Counted from the stretch's first letter, positions 35,234-45,149 are shown. The stretch: DNA of 64,000 nt from Chitinophaga sp. YR627 (GCF_900114995.1 NZ_FOUX01000004.1:248001-312000); one strand, 5' to 3'. Program-made: numbers and translations. The notes: generated from the letters alone by a model not told the origin.

Positions 35234-36584
35234 GTCGCAAACATTCAATTGGGTTCTTATGAGCCGCCTTGCGGGCAGGGGAAATACCGAAGATGAGACC
35301 AACGGCTGATGCCAGCACGAAGGAGATGAAAATGGATATACCGGATACAATTGTGTGTATATCGGCTAACTTATCCACTAAATAAGCGCCTGAAACACCC
35401 AGTATCACACCGATGATTCCTCCCGTAAGACTGATCAGTACTGCCTCAAACAGGAACTGCATCACGATATCTTTCTTCTGTGCACCCAATGCCATACGGA
35501 TACCGATCTCGCGGGTACGTTCCAGCACGGAAGCCAGCATAATATTCATAATACCGATACCGCCTACCAGCAGGGAAATACCGGCAATAGCACTCAGTAC
35601 GATATTGAATACATCCTTTGTTTTCTGTTGCTGTTTCAGCAACTGCTCCGGAATAGTGATCTCAAAATCGAGTACGTCATTGTGTCTGCGGCGCAGCATA
35701 CGGCTGATGATGGTCGCGGATTCCGACAGTGATTCTGACTCATGTACCTGTATCACCAGCTGATCCAGCTGATGAAAGATCTGATTACCTGGCTGCTGGT
35801 TATTGTTGCTGAAAAAAGCATTTTCACCAGCACCCAGATAAAGTGAAGGATTCTTGTAACGAATCAGTGAAGTCTGTATAGGGATATAGATATCTAAGTT
35901 GTAATCTCTGATACCAAGGTTATCCTTGGTTGATTTGGAGATCGTTTTTTCTTCGGTTACACCAATGATCTTTAACCATTGATCACCGCATTTTATCGTT
36001 TTACCTATCGGATCTTCGGAAATAAAAAACTTACGTTTTACATCACTACCGATAATACATACCCCCTCTCCGGCAATACGCTGCCGCTGATTAAAAACAG
36101 TACCTGCGCCGATGGTGATATTATTGATCTCAAAGAAAGCAGGCTCCACACCTACGATCTTTAGTTTACTGCTTTTACTGGCATAGATCACATCCTGTTC
36201 CTGGATCATTTCAGGACTGATCACCGCAACAGTGGGAATAATACGCCGGATGCTTTCTGCATCGGCGATACTGAGTCCTTTTGAGAAACGTGCTTTTGTT
36301 GCAGCTGCTTTTCCGTTGCTGTTGCCGCTTTTATCATCGGACTCTTTCTGCTGCTGATCGCCGTCTTTTTTATCTTCTGCTTTTGGTTTGATCACAATGT
36401 TATTCACACCCACGAGCTTCATCTGATCAAGGATTTCAGCCTGTGCACCCCGGCCGATGGCCAGCATGGCGATAACAGCCGCTACCCCGAAAATGATACC
36501 TAATGCAGTGAGGAATGAACGTAGTCTGTTAGCGCCGAGGGAGTCCAGGGCGATATAGAGGTTGTTGAAATTTCGGTCCAGCAT
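35226..36584 (-). CDS. MacB-type ABC permease without its ATPase
   Basis: A 452-residue permease of the MacB/FtsX type. An N-terminal TM helix (SFLTALGIIFGVAAVIAMLAIG), a large periplasmic domain with a Lys/Asp/Ser/Gln-rich insert near 75-100, and three C-terminal TM helices with GIMNIMLASVLERTREIGIRMALGA. Canonical MacB has an ATPase domain fused at the N-terminus, absent here, and no separate ATPase gene lies in the operon. It therefore depends on an ATPase encoded elsewhere. Part of the adaptor-permease-TolC operon. Confidence 0.9.
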   Translation of the reverse strand: MLDRNFNNLYIALDSLGANRLRSFLTALGIIFGVAAVIAMLAIGRGAQAEILDQMKLVGVNNIVIKPKAEDKKDGDQQQKESDDKSGNSNGKAAATKARFSKGLSIADAESIRRIIPTVAVISPEMIQEQDVIYASKSSKLKIVGVEPAFFEINNITIGAGTVFNQRQRIAGEGVCIIGSDVKRKFFISEDPIGKTIKCGDQWLKIIGVTEEKTISKSTKDNLGIRDYNLDIYIPIQTSLIRYKNPSLYLGAGENAFFSNNNQQPGNQIFHQLDQLVIQVHESESLSESATIISRMLRRRHNDVLDFEITIPEQLLKQQQKTKDVFNIVLSAIAGISLLVGGIGIMNIMLASVLERTREIGIRMALGAQKKDIVMQFLFEAVLISLTGGIIGVILGVSGAYLVDKLADIHTIVSGISIFISFVLASAVGLIFGISPARKAAHKNPIECLRHD

Positions 36585-36588
36585 TACA

Positions 36589-37839
36589 TTATTTTAATGT
36601 CGTGATTTTGGTTTCCTTTGCTGACGCGGGTTCAGAGAGATATACCACATCTCCTTCCGCCAGTCCTTTTTCAACAATTACTTCTTCGTCATTTGATTTA
36701 CCCAGTGTTACCTGTTGTTTGGAAATGTCACCTGATTTTCTCAGGTATACGAAGCTGGTCTTTCCTTCTGCGAATACAGCTTCCAGCGGAATGATCAGCT
36801 TTTTAGGTACTTCACTGATGAGGATGTTGTTGGAAGTAGTCATTCCGGGTTTCAGAATAGAATCTACTCTATTCAACTTGATGTTCACTTCGAACACCTT
36901 GGCAGTGGCGCCCGGGCGGGTTTCTCCGATATTCGCTACTGTCTTAACGACGCCTTCCATTTTTACTTCAGGGAAGGCGTCGAGTCCCATCGTCACTTTC
37001 TGTGACTGATGAATTTTGCTGATATCAACTTCGTTGATATAGACTTTGGATAACATGGATGAAAGGTCCGGCAGCATGGCTACGCGGGGATCCCAGGAAC
37101 GTACAACAGAACCTGTTTTCTTTTTACCACCGCTTGCCCAGTCGCTTATATATACTAGTAACCCATTTTTAGGAGCCTTAATCACAAAGCGGCCCCTCAG
37201 CTCTTCCAGCCGGCCGATGATCCTTCCGAATTCATCTGCTTCTCTTTTCGCCTGTTCCATCTTTGTTGCCGCCTGTTGCTGCTTGATCTTGTAATTGTCT
37301 TTCATCTGTACAAGATCACGTTGTGCTTTCTGCAGATCGATCTCGGCCTGTTTAATAGTAGCGGGAGGCTCATATTTACTGAGTTCCAGGGCGAGTTTCT
37401 TTTGTTCCATCTGGAACTGCAGATTGGTCATCTGGTCGCGGGCTTCCCTTAAAGTCAGCGCCGTATCCAACGCAGTCTGCGTGACGGTTGAATTTGATTT
37501 CTCCAGTGATAGTTGCATATCACTGATACGTTTATTCACCAACGTTGGATCGAGTGTAGCGATGTAATCGCCTTCTTTTACATGTGAACCTTCCGGTACC
37601 ATCTCCTGTATCTTGATCTCATCATAGATCTGATTTGCCTGCAGGTCGGCCGGAGCAGAGATATACACGGTATTTTCCGCCTGCAGTTCACCGGAACTGC
37701 TGACTACATCGCGAAAACTACCTTTCCGGACCTTGGCTGTAATACTGCTGTCCGCAGCTTTACCGGCAAATAGAAAATAACAGATGGCAATTACAGGAAT
37801 AACAATGGCAGCCAGTAGCCACTTTCTCTTTTTTAGCAT
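36589..37839 (-). CDS. Efflux periplasmic adaptor (HlyD/MacA family)
   Basis: A 416-residue membrane fusion protein. The N-terminal TM anchor is about 6-25; the barrel-sandwich hybrid and an alpha-hairpin (about 95-215, long Gln/Lys/Leu heptad-like stretch) follow, then the beta-barrel near 250-340. It connects the MacB-type permease to the TolC channel and is the first gene of the operon, 4 bp before the permease gene. Substrate unknown. Confidence 0.92.
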   Translation of the reverse strand: MLKKRKWLLAAIVIPVIAICYFLFAGKAADSSITAKVRKGSFRDVVSSSGELQAENTVYISAPADLQANQIYDEIKIQEMVPEGSHVKEGDYIATLDPTLVNKRISDMQLSLEKSNSTVTQTALDTALTLREARDQMTNLQFQMEQKKLALELSKYEPPATIKQAEIDLQKAQRDLVQMKDNYKIKQQQAATKMEQAKREADEFGRIIGRLEELRGRFVIKAPKNGLLVYISDWASGGKKKTGSVVRSWDPRVAMLPDLSSMLSKVYINEVDISKIHQSQKVTMGLDAFPEVKMEGVVKTVANIGETRPGATAKVFEVNIKLNRVDSILKPGMTTSNNILISEVPKKLIIPLEAVFAEGKTSFVYLRKSGDISKQQVTLGKSNDEEVIVEKGLAEGDVVYLSEPASAKETKITTLK

Positions 37840-38017
37840 ATGGGTGAAATGGAATTATGAAAGGCCGGGACACTGAGTTACTACAGACACGTTATAAAAG
37901 TAATCGTCCATTTGAAAAATAAATGTTAAAAGTACCTCTATAGACGGGCATGTATCGACGAACACCCGCGATATAAAGGCCATTGGCCTTCCCTTATCGA
38001 CTATCGGTTTTAAACAC

Positions 38018-38025
38018 TATTTTTG
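38018..38025 (+). promoter_or_regulatory. TAnnTTTG promoter element before the 38045 gene
   Basis: TATTTTTG lies 19 nt upstream of the ATG. Confidence 0.4.
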
Positions 38026-38044
38026 CACCTCAAATTAGCTTCCT

Positions 38045-39214
38045 ATGGAACTGGTGATCGTAAATAGTGAAAAAACAGCAAGGCAATTCATCGACGCGCA
38101 CGTTCAGGTGAATAAACACATACCTGAATGGATACGTCCTCTGGATAAGGATATCAATCAGGTATTCGATCCTGAAAAGAATAAGGCTTACAGGCAGGGT
38201 GAATGTGTCCGTTGGATTCTAAAAGATGATAACGGAAAACTGATCGGCCGTATTGCTGCCTTTGTAAATAAAAAATATAAGTCCAAGGGAGACAAGCAGC
38301 CCACCGGTGGGGTTGGCTTCTTTGATTGCATCAACGACCAGCAGGCAGCCAACCTCCTGTTTGATACCGCCCGTGACTGGTTAAAGGAAAAAGGTATGGG
38401 CGCCATGGATGGTCCTATTAACTTCGGAGAACGTGACCGTTGGTGGGGATTACTGGTGGAAGGCTTCCATGAACCTTTATACTGCATGACCTTCAATGCC
38501 CCTTATTATAAGGAGTTGATGGAAAACTATGGTTTTCAGCCGTTTTTCCACCAGATATGCTATGCAATGGATGTTGACGCCCAGTTGCAGGAGAAATTCT
38601 ATGTCAGACATGCGGCTATCACGGCAGATCCCAATTACCGTGCGGAGTATATTAATAAAAAGCACCTGGACAAGTATGCGGAAGATTTCACCATCGTTTA
38701 TAATAAGGCATGGGCAAGCCATGATGGCGGAAAGGACATTTCCAAACAACAGGCACTGAACATCTTTAAACAGATGGAGTCCGTAATGGATGAGAAAATC
38801 GTCTGGTTCGCCTACTATAAAGATGAGCCGATCGCCTGCTGGATGAACCTTCCTGAACTGAATCAGTTCTTTAAACATATGAACGGAAAATTCGGCCTCT
38901 GGCAGAAACTGAAGTTCGTCTTCCTGAAACAGATGAAAATGAACAAGAAGTTCACCGGTATCGTATTTGGTATCGTGCCGGAGTTCCAGGGAAAAGGAGT
39001 AGACTCTTTTATGATCATTGAAGCCGCCAAAGTCATCCAGCGGAAGCTGTCTTACAGAGAGTATGAATTGCAGTGGATCGGCGATTTCAACCCGAAAATG
39101 CTCAATATCGCGGAAAGCCTGGGTACCTATGTCAGCCGCAAACTGACCACATACCGATACCTGTTTGACAGGGAGCAGCCTTTCGAACGCCACCCTATTC
39201 TGGGGGCTAAATAG
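38045..39214 (+). CDS. GNAT-fold-like conserved protein (YghO type)
   Basis: A 389-residue cytoplasmic protein. It has an N-terminal region with KHIPEWIRPLDKDINQVFDP and an acetyl-transferase-like C-terminal half with IVFGIVPEFQGKGVDSFMI, the pattern of the acetyl-CoA loop, and then YELQWIGDFNPKMLNIAESLG. This resembles the YghO family, whose substrate is not known to me. It has its own promoter and is followed by a series of hairpins before the convergent hybrid kinase gene. Confidence 0.75.
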   Translation: MELVIVNSEKTARQFIDAHVQVNKHIPEWIRPLDKDINQVFDPEKNKAYRQGECVRWILKDDNGKLIGRIAAFVNKKYKSKGDKQPTGGVGFFDCINDQQAANLLFDTARDWLKEKGMGAMDGPINFGERDRWWGLLVEGFHEPLYCMTFNAPYYKELMENYGFQPFFHQICYAMDVDAQLQEKFYVRHAAITADPNYRAEYINKKHLDKYAEDFTIVYNKAWASHDGGKDISKQQALNIFKQMESVMDEKIVWFAYYKDEPIACWMNLPELNQFFKHMNGKFGLWQKLKFVFLKQMKMNKKFTGIVFGIVPEFQGKGVDSFMIIEAAKVIQRKLSYREYELQWIGDFNPKMLNIAESLGTYVSRKLTTYRYLFDREQPFERHPILGAK

Positions 39215-39220
39215 CTTATC

Positions 39221-39352
39221 AGGGCTTAATTCTTCGATTAAACCCTTACTACGCCGCTATTAAGCCGCTATTTCTTCGCTTACAAGCGGACAAATAGCGG
39301 CTTAATAACGGCGTAATAGCGTTATAATACGGAGAAATACCCCTCAAAGGGG
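39221..39352. terminator. Cluster of hairpins between convergent genes
   Basis: Three successive inverted repeats. 39221-39246: AGGGCTTAAT / ATTAAACCCT with loop TCTTCG. 39247-39318: two 27-nt arms, 25 of 27 paired, with an inner CGCTT/AGCG hairpin in the loop. 39340-39352: CCCC/GGGG. They lie between the stops of the GNAT-like gene and the hybrid kinase gene, and probably end transcription on both strands. The middle stem is far longer than a normal terminator. Confidence 0.7.
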
Positions 39353-39370
39353 CCATAGATAAGCGTTTGC

Positions 39371-40756
39371 TTAATGTGCAGTTTTAACCAGGGAATTCTC
39401 CGAACGGAGATGCCGGATGATCACATTATAAATTTCTCTTTCACGGAAGGGCTTTAGCAGGTAATCGTCAAAACCCGCATCTATAAATTGCTGATTGCCA
39501 GGCATCGTTGTATCTGCAGTCAGGGCCAGCACGGGAATGTGTGCTTTCAGCGGTTCTTTATCCTCCCTGATCCTTTTCACCACTTCCAGCCCGGTCATAC
39601 GGGGCATCTGCAGATCCAGCAGGACCATATCATAATTATTATTGACAAATAACTCATAGGCAACAGCACCATCCGCCGCTTTATCAAAGCGACACTGCCA
39701 GCGTGTAAGGATCTTGTCCATCAGTGCCAGGTTCATTTCCTGGTCATCTGCAACCAGCAGATAACGCCCTTTCATGAACTGACCGGTGAGTTGTTCCACT
39801 TCTTTCTGGGTGATGATCACCGTTTGTGGTACAGGTAGTACGCGATAGCTGATATTGCAGGTAAAACTGCTCCCTTTTCCCGGCGTACTGTCCACCTGTA
39901 TTTCGCCATGATGCAGTTCAATGAGCGCTTTCGCCAGTGCGAGTCCGATACCTGTACCATGCACGGAACCAGCCTGTGATACGGTATTATGCAGATATTG
40001 TTCAAAGATCATAGTTTGTTTGTCGGGCGAAATACCACGGCCGGTATCACTGACACGGAGCTGCACTTTTACTTCTCCTGCAAACTCCTGGTCTATTTTT
40101 AGCTGACAACGTACGTTCCCGGCATCTGTATAACGGATCGCATTATCCAGCAGGATGGCTATCAGACGCCCCAGCCGTTCGCCATCACCGGCTACCTGCA
40201 GCTGTTTATCGCCGTCATATACTGTTTCGAATGTCAGCTGTCTGGCTTTTGCCTGTACATGCGCGTTTTCGGTAATACTGCTGAAGATCTTATATAGTGA
40301 AAACGGATAGGTATCCAGTTGTAATTCGCCCCGTTGTGACCAGGCCAGTTCCTGGAAATGCTGTTGCATACGGCTGAGTGTACCGGCGGCATTTTCTATT
40401 GAAAAAAGCATTTCACGTTGTGCACTATCGAGGGTGGTATAATGCAGTTGTTCGCTGAAACCAATAATGGCATTCAGCGGTGTACGCACCTCCTGACTGA
40501 TATTGTTAATCATGTTAACACGCGCGTCCGCCAGCGCTTTCCCGGTACGATTTATGTGTATTATCTGTTTACGGAGATACCAGACGTAGTAAAGTGCAAC
40601 AAGCAGTACAAGTACTGATAATGCAGGTATAAAAAAGGAAGGATCAGAAACAGTAATAACTGCCGAAATAGAGAAGTGATTCACTGGTATTACATCCACA
40701 ATCACGAATACGGGGAGTGTAAACGGGGTATGTCCAAAAGCAACCGACCGATACAT
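39371..40756 (-). CDS. Hybrid histidine kinase-like protein lacking the phospho-acceptor His
   Basis: A 461-residue protein. One TM helix (about 42-60), a HisKA-like dimerisation helix, an HATPase domain (LLDNAIRYTD, SDTGRGISPD, HGTGIGLALAK) and a C-terminal receiver with Asp381 in VLLDLQMPRMTG. In the H box the usual NMSHEIRTP reads NISQEVRTP: residue 88 is Gln (codon CAG on the minus strand, plus positions 40493-40495). The canonical autophosphorylation site is therefore missing, while the ATPase and receiver motifs are intact. It diverges from the M48 peptidase gene. Confidence 0.9.
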   Translation of the reverse strand: MYRSVAFGHTPFTLPVFVIVDVIPVNHFSISAVITVSDPSFFIPALSVLVLLVALYYVWYLRKQIIHINRTGKALADARVNMINNISQEVRTPLNAIIGFSEQLHYTTLDSAQREMLFSIENAAGTLSRMQQHFQELAWSQRGELQLDTYPFSLYKIFSSITENAHVQAKARQLTFETVYDGDKQLQVAGDGERLGRLIAILLDNAIRYTDAGNVRCQLKIDQEFAGEVKVQLRVSDTGRGISPDKQTMIFEQYLHNTVSQAGSVHGTGIGLALAKALIELHHGEIQVDSTPGKGSSFTCNISYRVLPVPQTVIITQKEVEQLTGQFMKGRYLLVADDQEMNLALMDKILTRWQCRFDKAADGAVAYELFVNNNYDMVLLDLQMPRMTGLEVVKRIREDKEPLKAHIPVLALTADTTMPGNQQFIDAGFDDYLLKPFREREIYNVIIRHLRSENSLVKTAH

Positions 40757-41022
40757 CGTATGTATTTAAAGGTTGAAAAAACGTTGGCGTTAAACATACA
40801 ATTTGAGAGAGTTCCAGGCGGTTCTAAACCCGTTCTATTATCAGACGCTACGATGTACCGAATTTAACTAAAAGCGGTGAGACCTGAAAATTATTTCCCT
40901 TTCGTGTTATGTTCCGGCATAGAAAATAGAATTATATTTATCATGCGTTGACAGCACTATTCCACAACCTGTTAACACTATGTCCAACAACCAATGCAGA
41001 GACTCCAAGAACTGCTGTGAAT

Positions 41023-43122
41023 ATGAGTAATATGGCGCCAGGTATGTACTTCAGACAAGAGGTGCTAAGAATGACCGGAGGGATCCTGTTGTTTTACATC
41101 ACCTATATTATTTTATTACTATGCTCCATGCTGCTGATGGCAGCGTGCACCTGGAGCGGAAGCTCCATTATATTGTATGCTTCCTATCAGGGCTTATCGG
41201 GCACATTGATGTCGCTACTCGGCGCGGTGATCATACTGCTGGGTATTATGCAGAGCGTGTTCATCCTGCTTTTCCTTTTCCACCGGCATAAAACCAGCAT
41301 TCCTTACCGTACTGTTGTGACGGAAAAGGAGCAGCCTGTTTTATTTGATTTTATCCACAAGCTGGTTAAACAGACTAAAACGCCGTTACCGGAAAAAGTC
41401 TATCTGGTACCGGATGTGAATGCAGTGGTGTTCCATTCACCGAAAGGAATAGGCCTGTTTGCTGATACGGACAAAAATCTGGTCATCGGACTGGGGATGG
41501 TGAACAGTCTGAATATTTCCGAGTTCAAGATGGTACTGGCCCATGAATTCGGGCATTTCTCCCAGCGGAGTATGCGGCTTGTATTACATGTCTATACGAT
41601 CAATAAGATCATCTATAATATCCTTTACGAGAATAAGGGATGGCGTAATGCGATCATCTGGTTATCCAACAAAGGTTTGATAGCGGCTATTTTATCAAGG
41701 CTGTTTCTACTGATGGCTGCTGGTTTACACTTTCTTTTCCGGAATATGCATGAACTGATCAACCGGCAGTATATGCGGTTGAGCCGTGAAATGGAGTTTA
41801 ATGCAGATGAAGTGGCTGTTTCTATCTGCGGAACGGAAACAGCTATCTCAGCCATGCGGCGGGCGGAAATGAGTAATGCCTGTTTTCAGCAATTACTGCA
41901 AAAAGTAAGCGCCTGGTCGCATCAGCATCGTTTTGTACGTAATATTTACGAAGCGCATAGTATGCTGATAAAATACCATGCAAAACAACACAGTGCACCA
42001 CTCGATCACCAGCAGTTACCACTATATGACGATGACCAGTTCAGCACCACGGTGAAGAGCCAGGTACAGTTTCGCGATCAGTGGGCATCGCATCCCACAC
42101 AGGAAGAAAGAGAAGAACGTTATCTGGCTGCCAATATTCCCGGGGTAAAGATCCCGCAAAGCGCATGGACACTTTTCCATAATGCAGATGTGTTACAGGA
42201 ACAGATGTCGCAGCAGATCTATCAGCTGCTGGCGCCCGAAGCGACACCGGAACAATGGGTATCTCCTGATGACGTCATCCGGGAGATTGAAGATGTGCAT
42301 GAACAATACGCGTTTCCTGTACAGTACAATAATTATTTTGATAACCGGCCTTTCTCGGATATTCCTGGCGGCAGACTGGAACCTTTTTCAGAAGAGGAGC
42401 AGACTTTATACACATTAAACACCCTGTATACAAAAGACAACCGGCAGCGTATCCGCCATTATTTCAGAGATGTACAGGATGCCGCTACCTTACACGCTAT
42501 TATCAGCGGGGCTATTCAGGTAACACATTTCACTTATCAGCATGTGCAGCATCGCAGTCAGGAAGCGGGCAGGATTCTGGAAAAGCTGCAACACCAGATT
42601 GTACGGGACGAAGAGTGGCTGCACAAACATGACCTGCTGGCCATCCGTTACCATTATACGTTTGCGCTGCAACAGGCGATGGAAGCAGCTACCAGTCTGC
42701 AGGATCAGTACCGGTCTATCCTGGCACACCAATCCAGGGCAGCCCTGCTGAATGAAGTAACCGGGATGATCGTCGAACATATTCCGGCATTTGCCGGCAA
42801 TGAAACGGCTTCCCCGCAAACAGAGGCAGCCCTGCGGACCTTACGTCAACAGGCAGATCAGCTACAGCAGTTGTTGCATGATCTGTTGTACCAGCATCAT
42901 ATCAGCGATCTGTGGGAGCCGGAATTGCAGCAGCGGGTAACGCATTTTATACACTACCAGTATCCTTATCTGCAGGAGAATATGCCATTACCGGAGGAGC
43001 TGGAGATCATGCATGAGATCAGCGCAGTGGTGTCTGACCATTATAATAACAGTATCACGCTGATAAAGAAGGATTTCCTGTATCGCTGTCTGGACCATAG
43101 CGAATTATCCATTCCACACTAA
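41023..43122 (+). CDS. M48-family membrane metallopeptidase
   Basis: A 699-residue membrane protease. Two N-terminal TM segments (about 18-45 and 60-88), then the HtpX/Ste24-like domain with zinc motif HEFGH (174-178), a further TM region near 215-240 and EMEFNADEVAVSICG near 268, which holds the third zinc ligand. The remaining 400 residues are helical and Gln-rich, with no known domain. I start at 41023; the longer frame to 40948 adds a non-conserved stretch before the membrane segment. Substrate unknown. Confidence 0.85.
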   Translation: MSNMAPGMYFRQEVLRMTGGILLFYITYIILLLCSMLLMAACTWSGSSIILYASYQGLSGTLMSLLGAVIILLGIMQSVFILLFLFHRHKTSIPYRTVVTEKEQPVLFDFIHKLVKQTKTPLPEKVYLVPDVNAVVFHSPKGIGLFADTDKNLVIGLGMVNSLNISEFKMVLAHEFGHFSQRSMRLVLHVYTINKIIYNILYENKGWRNAIIWLSNKGLIAAILSRLFLLMAAGLHFLFRNMHELINRQYMRLSREMEFNADEVAVSICGTETAISAMRRAEMSNACFQQLLQKVSAWSHQHRFVRNIYEAHSMLIKYHAKQHSAPLDHQQLPLYDDDQFSTTVKSQVQFRDQWASHPTQEEREERYLAANIPGVKIPQSAWTLFHNADVLQEQMSQQIYQLLAPEATPEQWVSPDDVIREIEDVHEQYAFPVQYNNYFDNRPFSDIPGGRLEPFSEEEQTLYTLNTLYTKDNRQRIRHYFRDVQDAATLHAIISGAIQVTHFTYQHVQHRSQEAGRILEKLQHQIVRDEEWLHKHDLLAIRYHYTFALQQAMEAATSLQDQYRSILAHQSRAALLNEVTGMIVEHIPAFAGNETASPQTEAALRTLRQQADQLQQLLHDLLYQHHISDLWEPELQQRVTHFIHYQYPYLQENMPLPEELEIMHEISAVVSDHYNNSITLIKKDFLYRCLDHSELSIPH

Positions 43123-43244
43123 CACTGTCTTTTCCTAATATGTAAATAATTACGTCTGTGGGAAGTGCCGGGAACTGTACGGCACTGTCTAGGGACTGTC
43201 GACAATTTTCTGTACTTTCGGCCTTCGCGAATGCGTTTGCATAT

Positions 43245-45149
43245 ATGGAGAATTTTATCGTTTCAGCCCGTAAATACCGTCCACAGAATTTTTCAACCGT
43301 AGTCGGACAAGCACATATTACGACCACACTAAAAAATGCGATCCGCAACAGTCAGCTGGCTCATGCCTTCCTGTTCTGTGGTCCGAGAGGTGTGGGTAAA
43401 ACTACCTGTGCCCGTATTCTGGCCAAAACAATCAACTGTGAGAACCTCCAGCCTGATGGCGAAGCCTGTAACAAATGTCACTCCTGTACTTCTTTCAATG
43501 AAGGAAGTTCTTTTAATATTCACGAGCTGGATGCTGCGTCCAACAACTCCGTAGACGACATCAGGACCCTGGTGGAGCAGGTGCGTTTTGCGCCGCAGGC
43601 CGGAAAGTACAAGATCTATATCATAGATGAGGTGCACATGCTCAGTTCTTCCGCATTCAATGCGTTTCTGAAAACGCTGGAGGAACCACCTTCCTATGCG
43701 ATATTCATTCTGGCGACCACAGAAAAGCACAAGATCCTTCCAACGATCCTGAGCCGTTGTCAGATCTTTGATTTCAAACGCATCACCATCCAGGATACTG
43801 TTGATCACCTGCAGGAGATCTGTTCAAAAGAGCATATCGAGGCAGAACAGGATGCCCTGCACCTGGTAGCGCAGAAAACAGACGGATGTATGCGTGATTC
43901 CCTGAGTACACTGGATAAGATCGTCAGCTTTACCGGCGGGCATCTTACATACCAGAATACCCTGGAGCACCTGAACATTCTCGATTACGATTATTTTTTC
44001 CGGGTAATGGACTCCGTACTGCAACAGGACGTAGCCACTTCCCTGCTGATATTTGACGAGATCCTGCAAAAGGGTTTTGAAGGGGATAACTTCCTGAATG
44101 GCTGGGCGGAATTTCTCCGTAACCTGCTGATGAGCAAGGAGGAAAAGGTATTACACCTGGTGGAAGTATCCGGTAATCTGAAAGACCGGTACAAACAGAT
44201 GGCGGGCAAGGTGAGTCCGTCATACCTGATCACCGCCCTGCATCTGCTGAACGAAACTGAGATCAATTACCGCATGGCGCGTAATAAACGACTGCATGTG
44301 GAGATGGCGCTGATCAAGCTCTGTTTCTTACAACAGGCGGTAACCCTGGTAAGTGATGATCAGACCGGAGAGGTCGTAAAAAAAAAACTGGTAGCTGATG
44401 GTGCACCACCACAGAAACTAAGATCATCCTTTGCACAGGCGGCTCCGGAGGCCAAACCGGCAGCAGGACAGGCAGCTACAACCAGTTCTATTGCGGCTAA
44501 TGAAGCCCGGCTGACGATAGAAACCCCGGTCAGCAATACAGGCGCTCCGGCACAACCGGTTACACAACCGTCCCAACCGGTACAGCAACAACAACCGGTA
44601 TCACAGGCGCCGGTCAATACACAAAACGCATCTTCTTATAATACAACAGCTACGGCTACCGCTCCGAAACCAGCACAGGCGCCATCCAATACACCTAAAC
44701 TGACGGGGCTGGCAGCAATGAAGGAGGCACTGGCTTCAAAACAGCAGACGCAGACGGTTAAAGCCATCATTCCAATGACGGCGGGCGCCTTATCTGTATA
44801 CTGGGATGAATTCATCGACCGCTTCCGGCAGGCTAACAAAATGACAGTCGTAAGTAATCTTCAGCTGGCGGCAATTAAGTTGCAAAGTGCGGAAGAAATC
44901 TGCATTGTGAGCAGAAATATTGTGCAATTCCGGTTCATGGAAGAAGAAAAGCTGGCAATTTCAGCTTTCTTCAAAGATAAATTTCAGAACCCCGGAATTG
45001 TGCTGACCTTACAGCTGGATGAGACACAGCAAACGCAGGATATTGGCCCCGCGCCACTTTCCAGCCGTGAGCAGTTCCTGAAAATGACGGAAAAATATCC
45101 GTTGGTGAAGGAACTGAAAGAGAAGTTGAATATGGAACTGGATTTTTAA
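43245..45149 (+). CDS. dnaX: DNA polymerase III subunit gamma/tau
   Basis: Clamp-loader subunit, 634 residues in the full tau form. Walker A is GPRGVGKT (46-53), the zinc module CNKCHSC is near 83-89, DEVHMLS and LATTEKHKILPTILSRC follow. Domain III ends near residue 370; then a Pro/Ala/Gln-rich linker (about 395-500) leads to the tau-specific domain. A run of ten A's (44378-44387) at codons 378-381 is placed where gamma would end (see findings). I chose ATG 43245 as the start because conserved sequence begins there. A terminator lies at 45156-45176. Confidence 0.96.
   Translation: MENFIVSARKYRPQNFSTVVGQAHITTTLKNAIRNSQLAHAFLFCGPRGVGKTTCARILAKTINCENLQPDGEACNKCHSCTSFNEGSSFNIHELDAASNNSVDDIRTLVEQVRFAPQAGKYKIYIIDEVHMLSSSAFNAFLKTLEEPPSYAIFILATTEKHKILPTILSRCQIFDFKRITIQDTVDHLQEICSKEHIEAEQDALHLVAQKTDGCMRDSLSTLDKIVSFTGGHLTYQNTLEHLNILDYDYFFRVMDSVLQQDVATSLLIFDEILQKGFEGDNFLNGWAEFLRNLLMSKEEKVLHLVEVSGNLKDRYKQMAGKVSPSYLITALHLLNETEINYRMARNKRLHVEMALIKLCFLQQAVTLVSDDQTGEVVKKKLVADGAPPQKLRSSFAQAAPEAKPAAGQAATTSSIAANEARLTIETPVSNTGAPAQPVTQPSQPVQQQQPVSQAPVNTQNASSYNTTATATAPKPAQAPSNTPKLTGLAAMKEALASKQQTQTVKAIIPMTAGALSVYWDEFIDRFRQANKMTVVSNLQLAAIKLQSAEEICIVSRNIVQFRFMEEEKLAISAFFKDKFQNPGIVLTLQLDETQQTQDIGPAPLSSREQFLKMTEKYPLVKELKEKLNMELDF
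44378..44387 (+). other. A10 slippage site in dnaX
   Basis: Ten consecutive A's. Shifting by -1 gives ACT-GGT-AGC-TGA (stop at 44396-44398). Shifting by +1 gives AAC-TGG-TAG (stop at 44392-44394). The product would be 384 or 382 residues. Placement after domain III matches gamma-like shortening. Confidence 0.6.
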
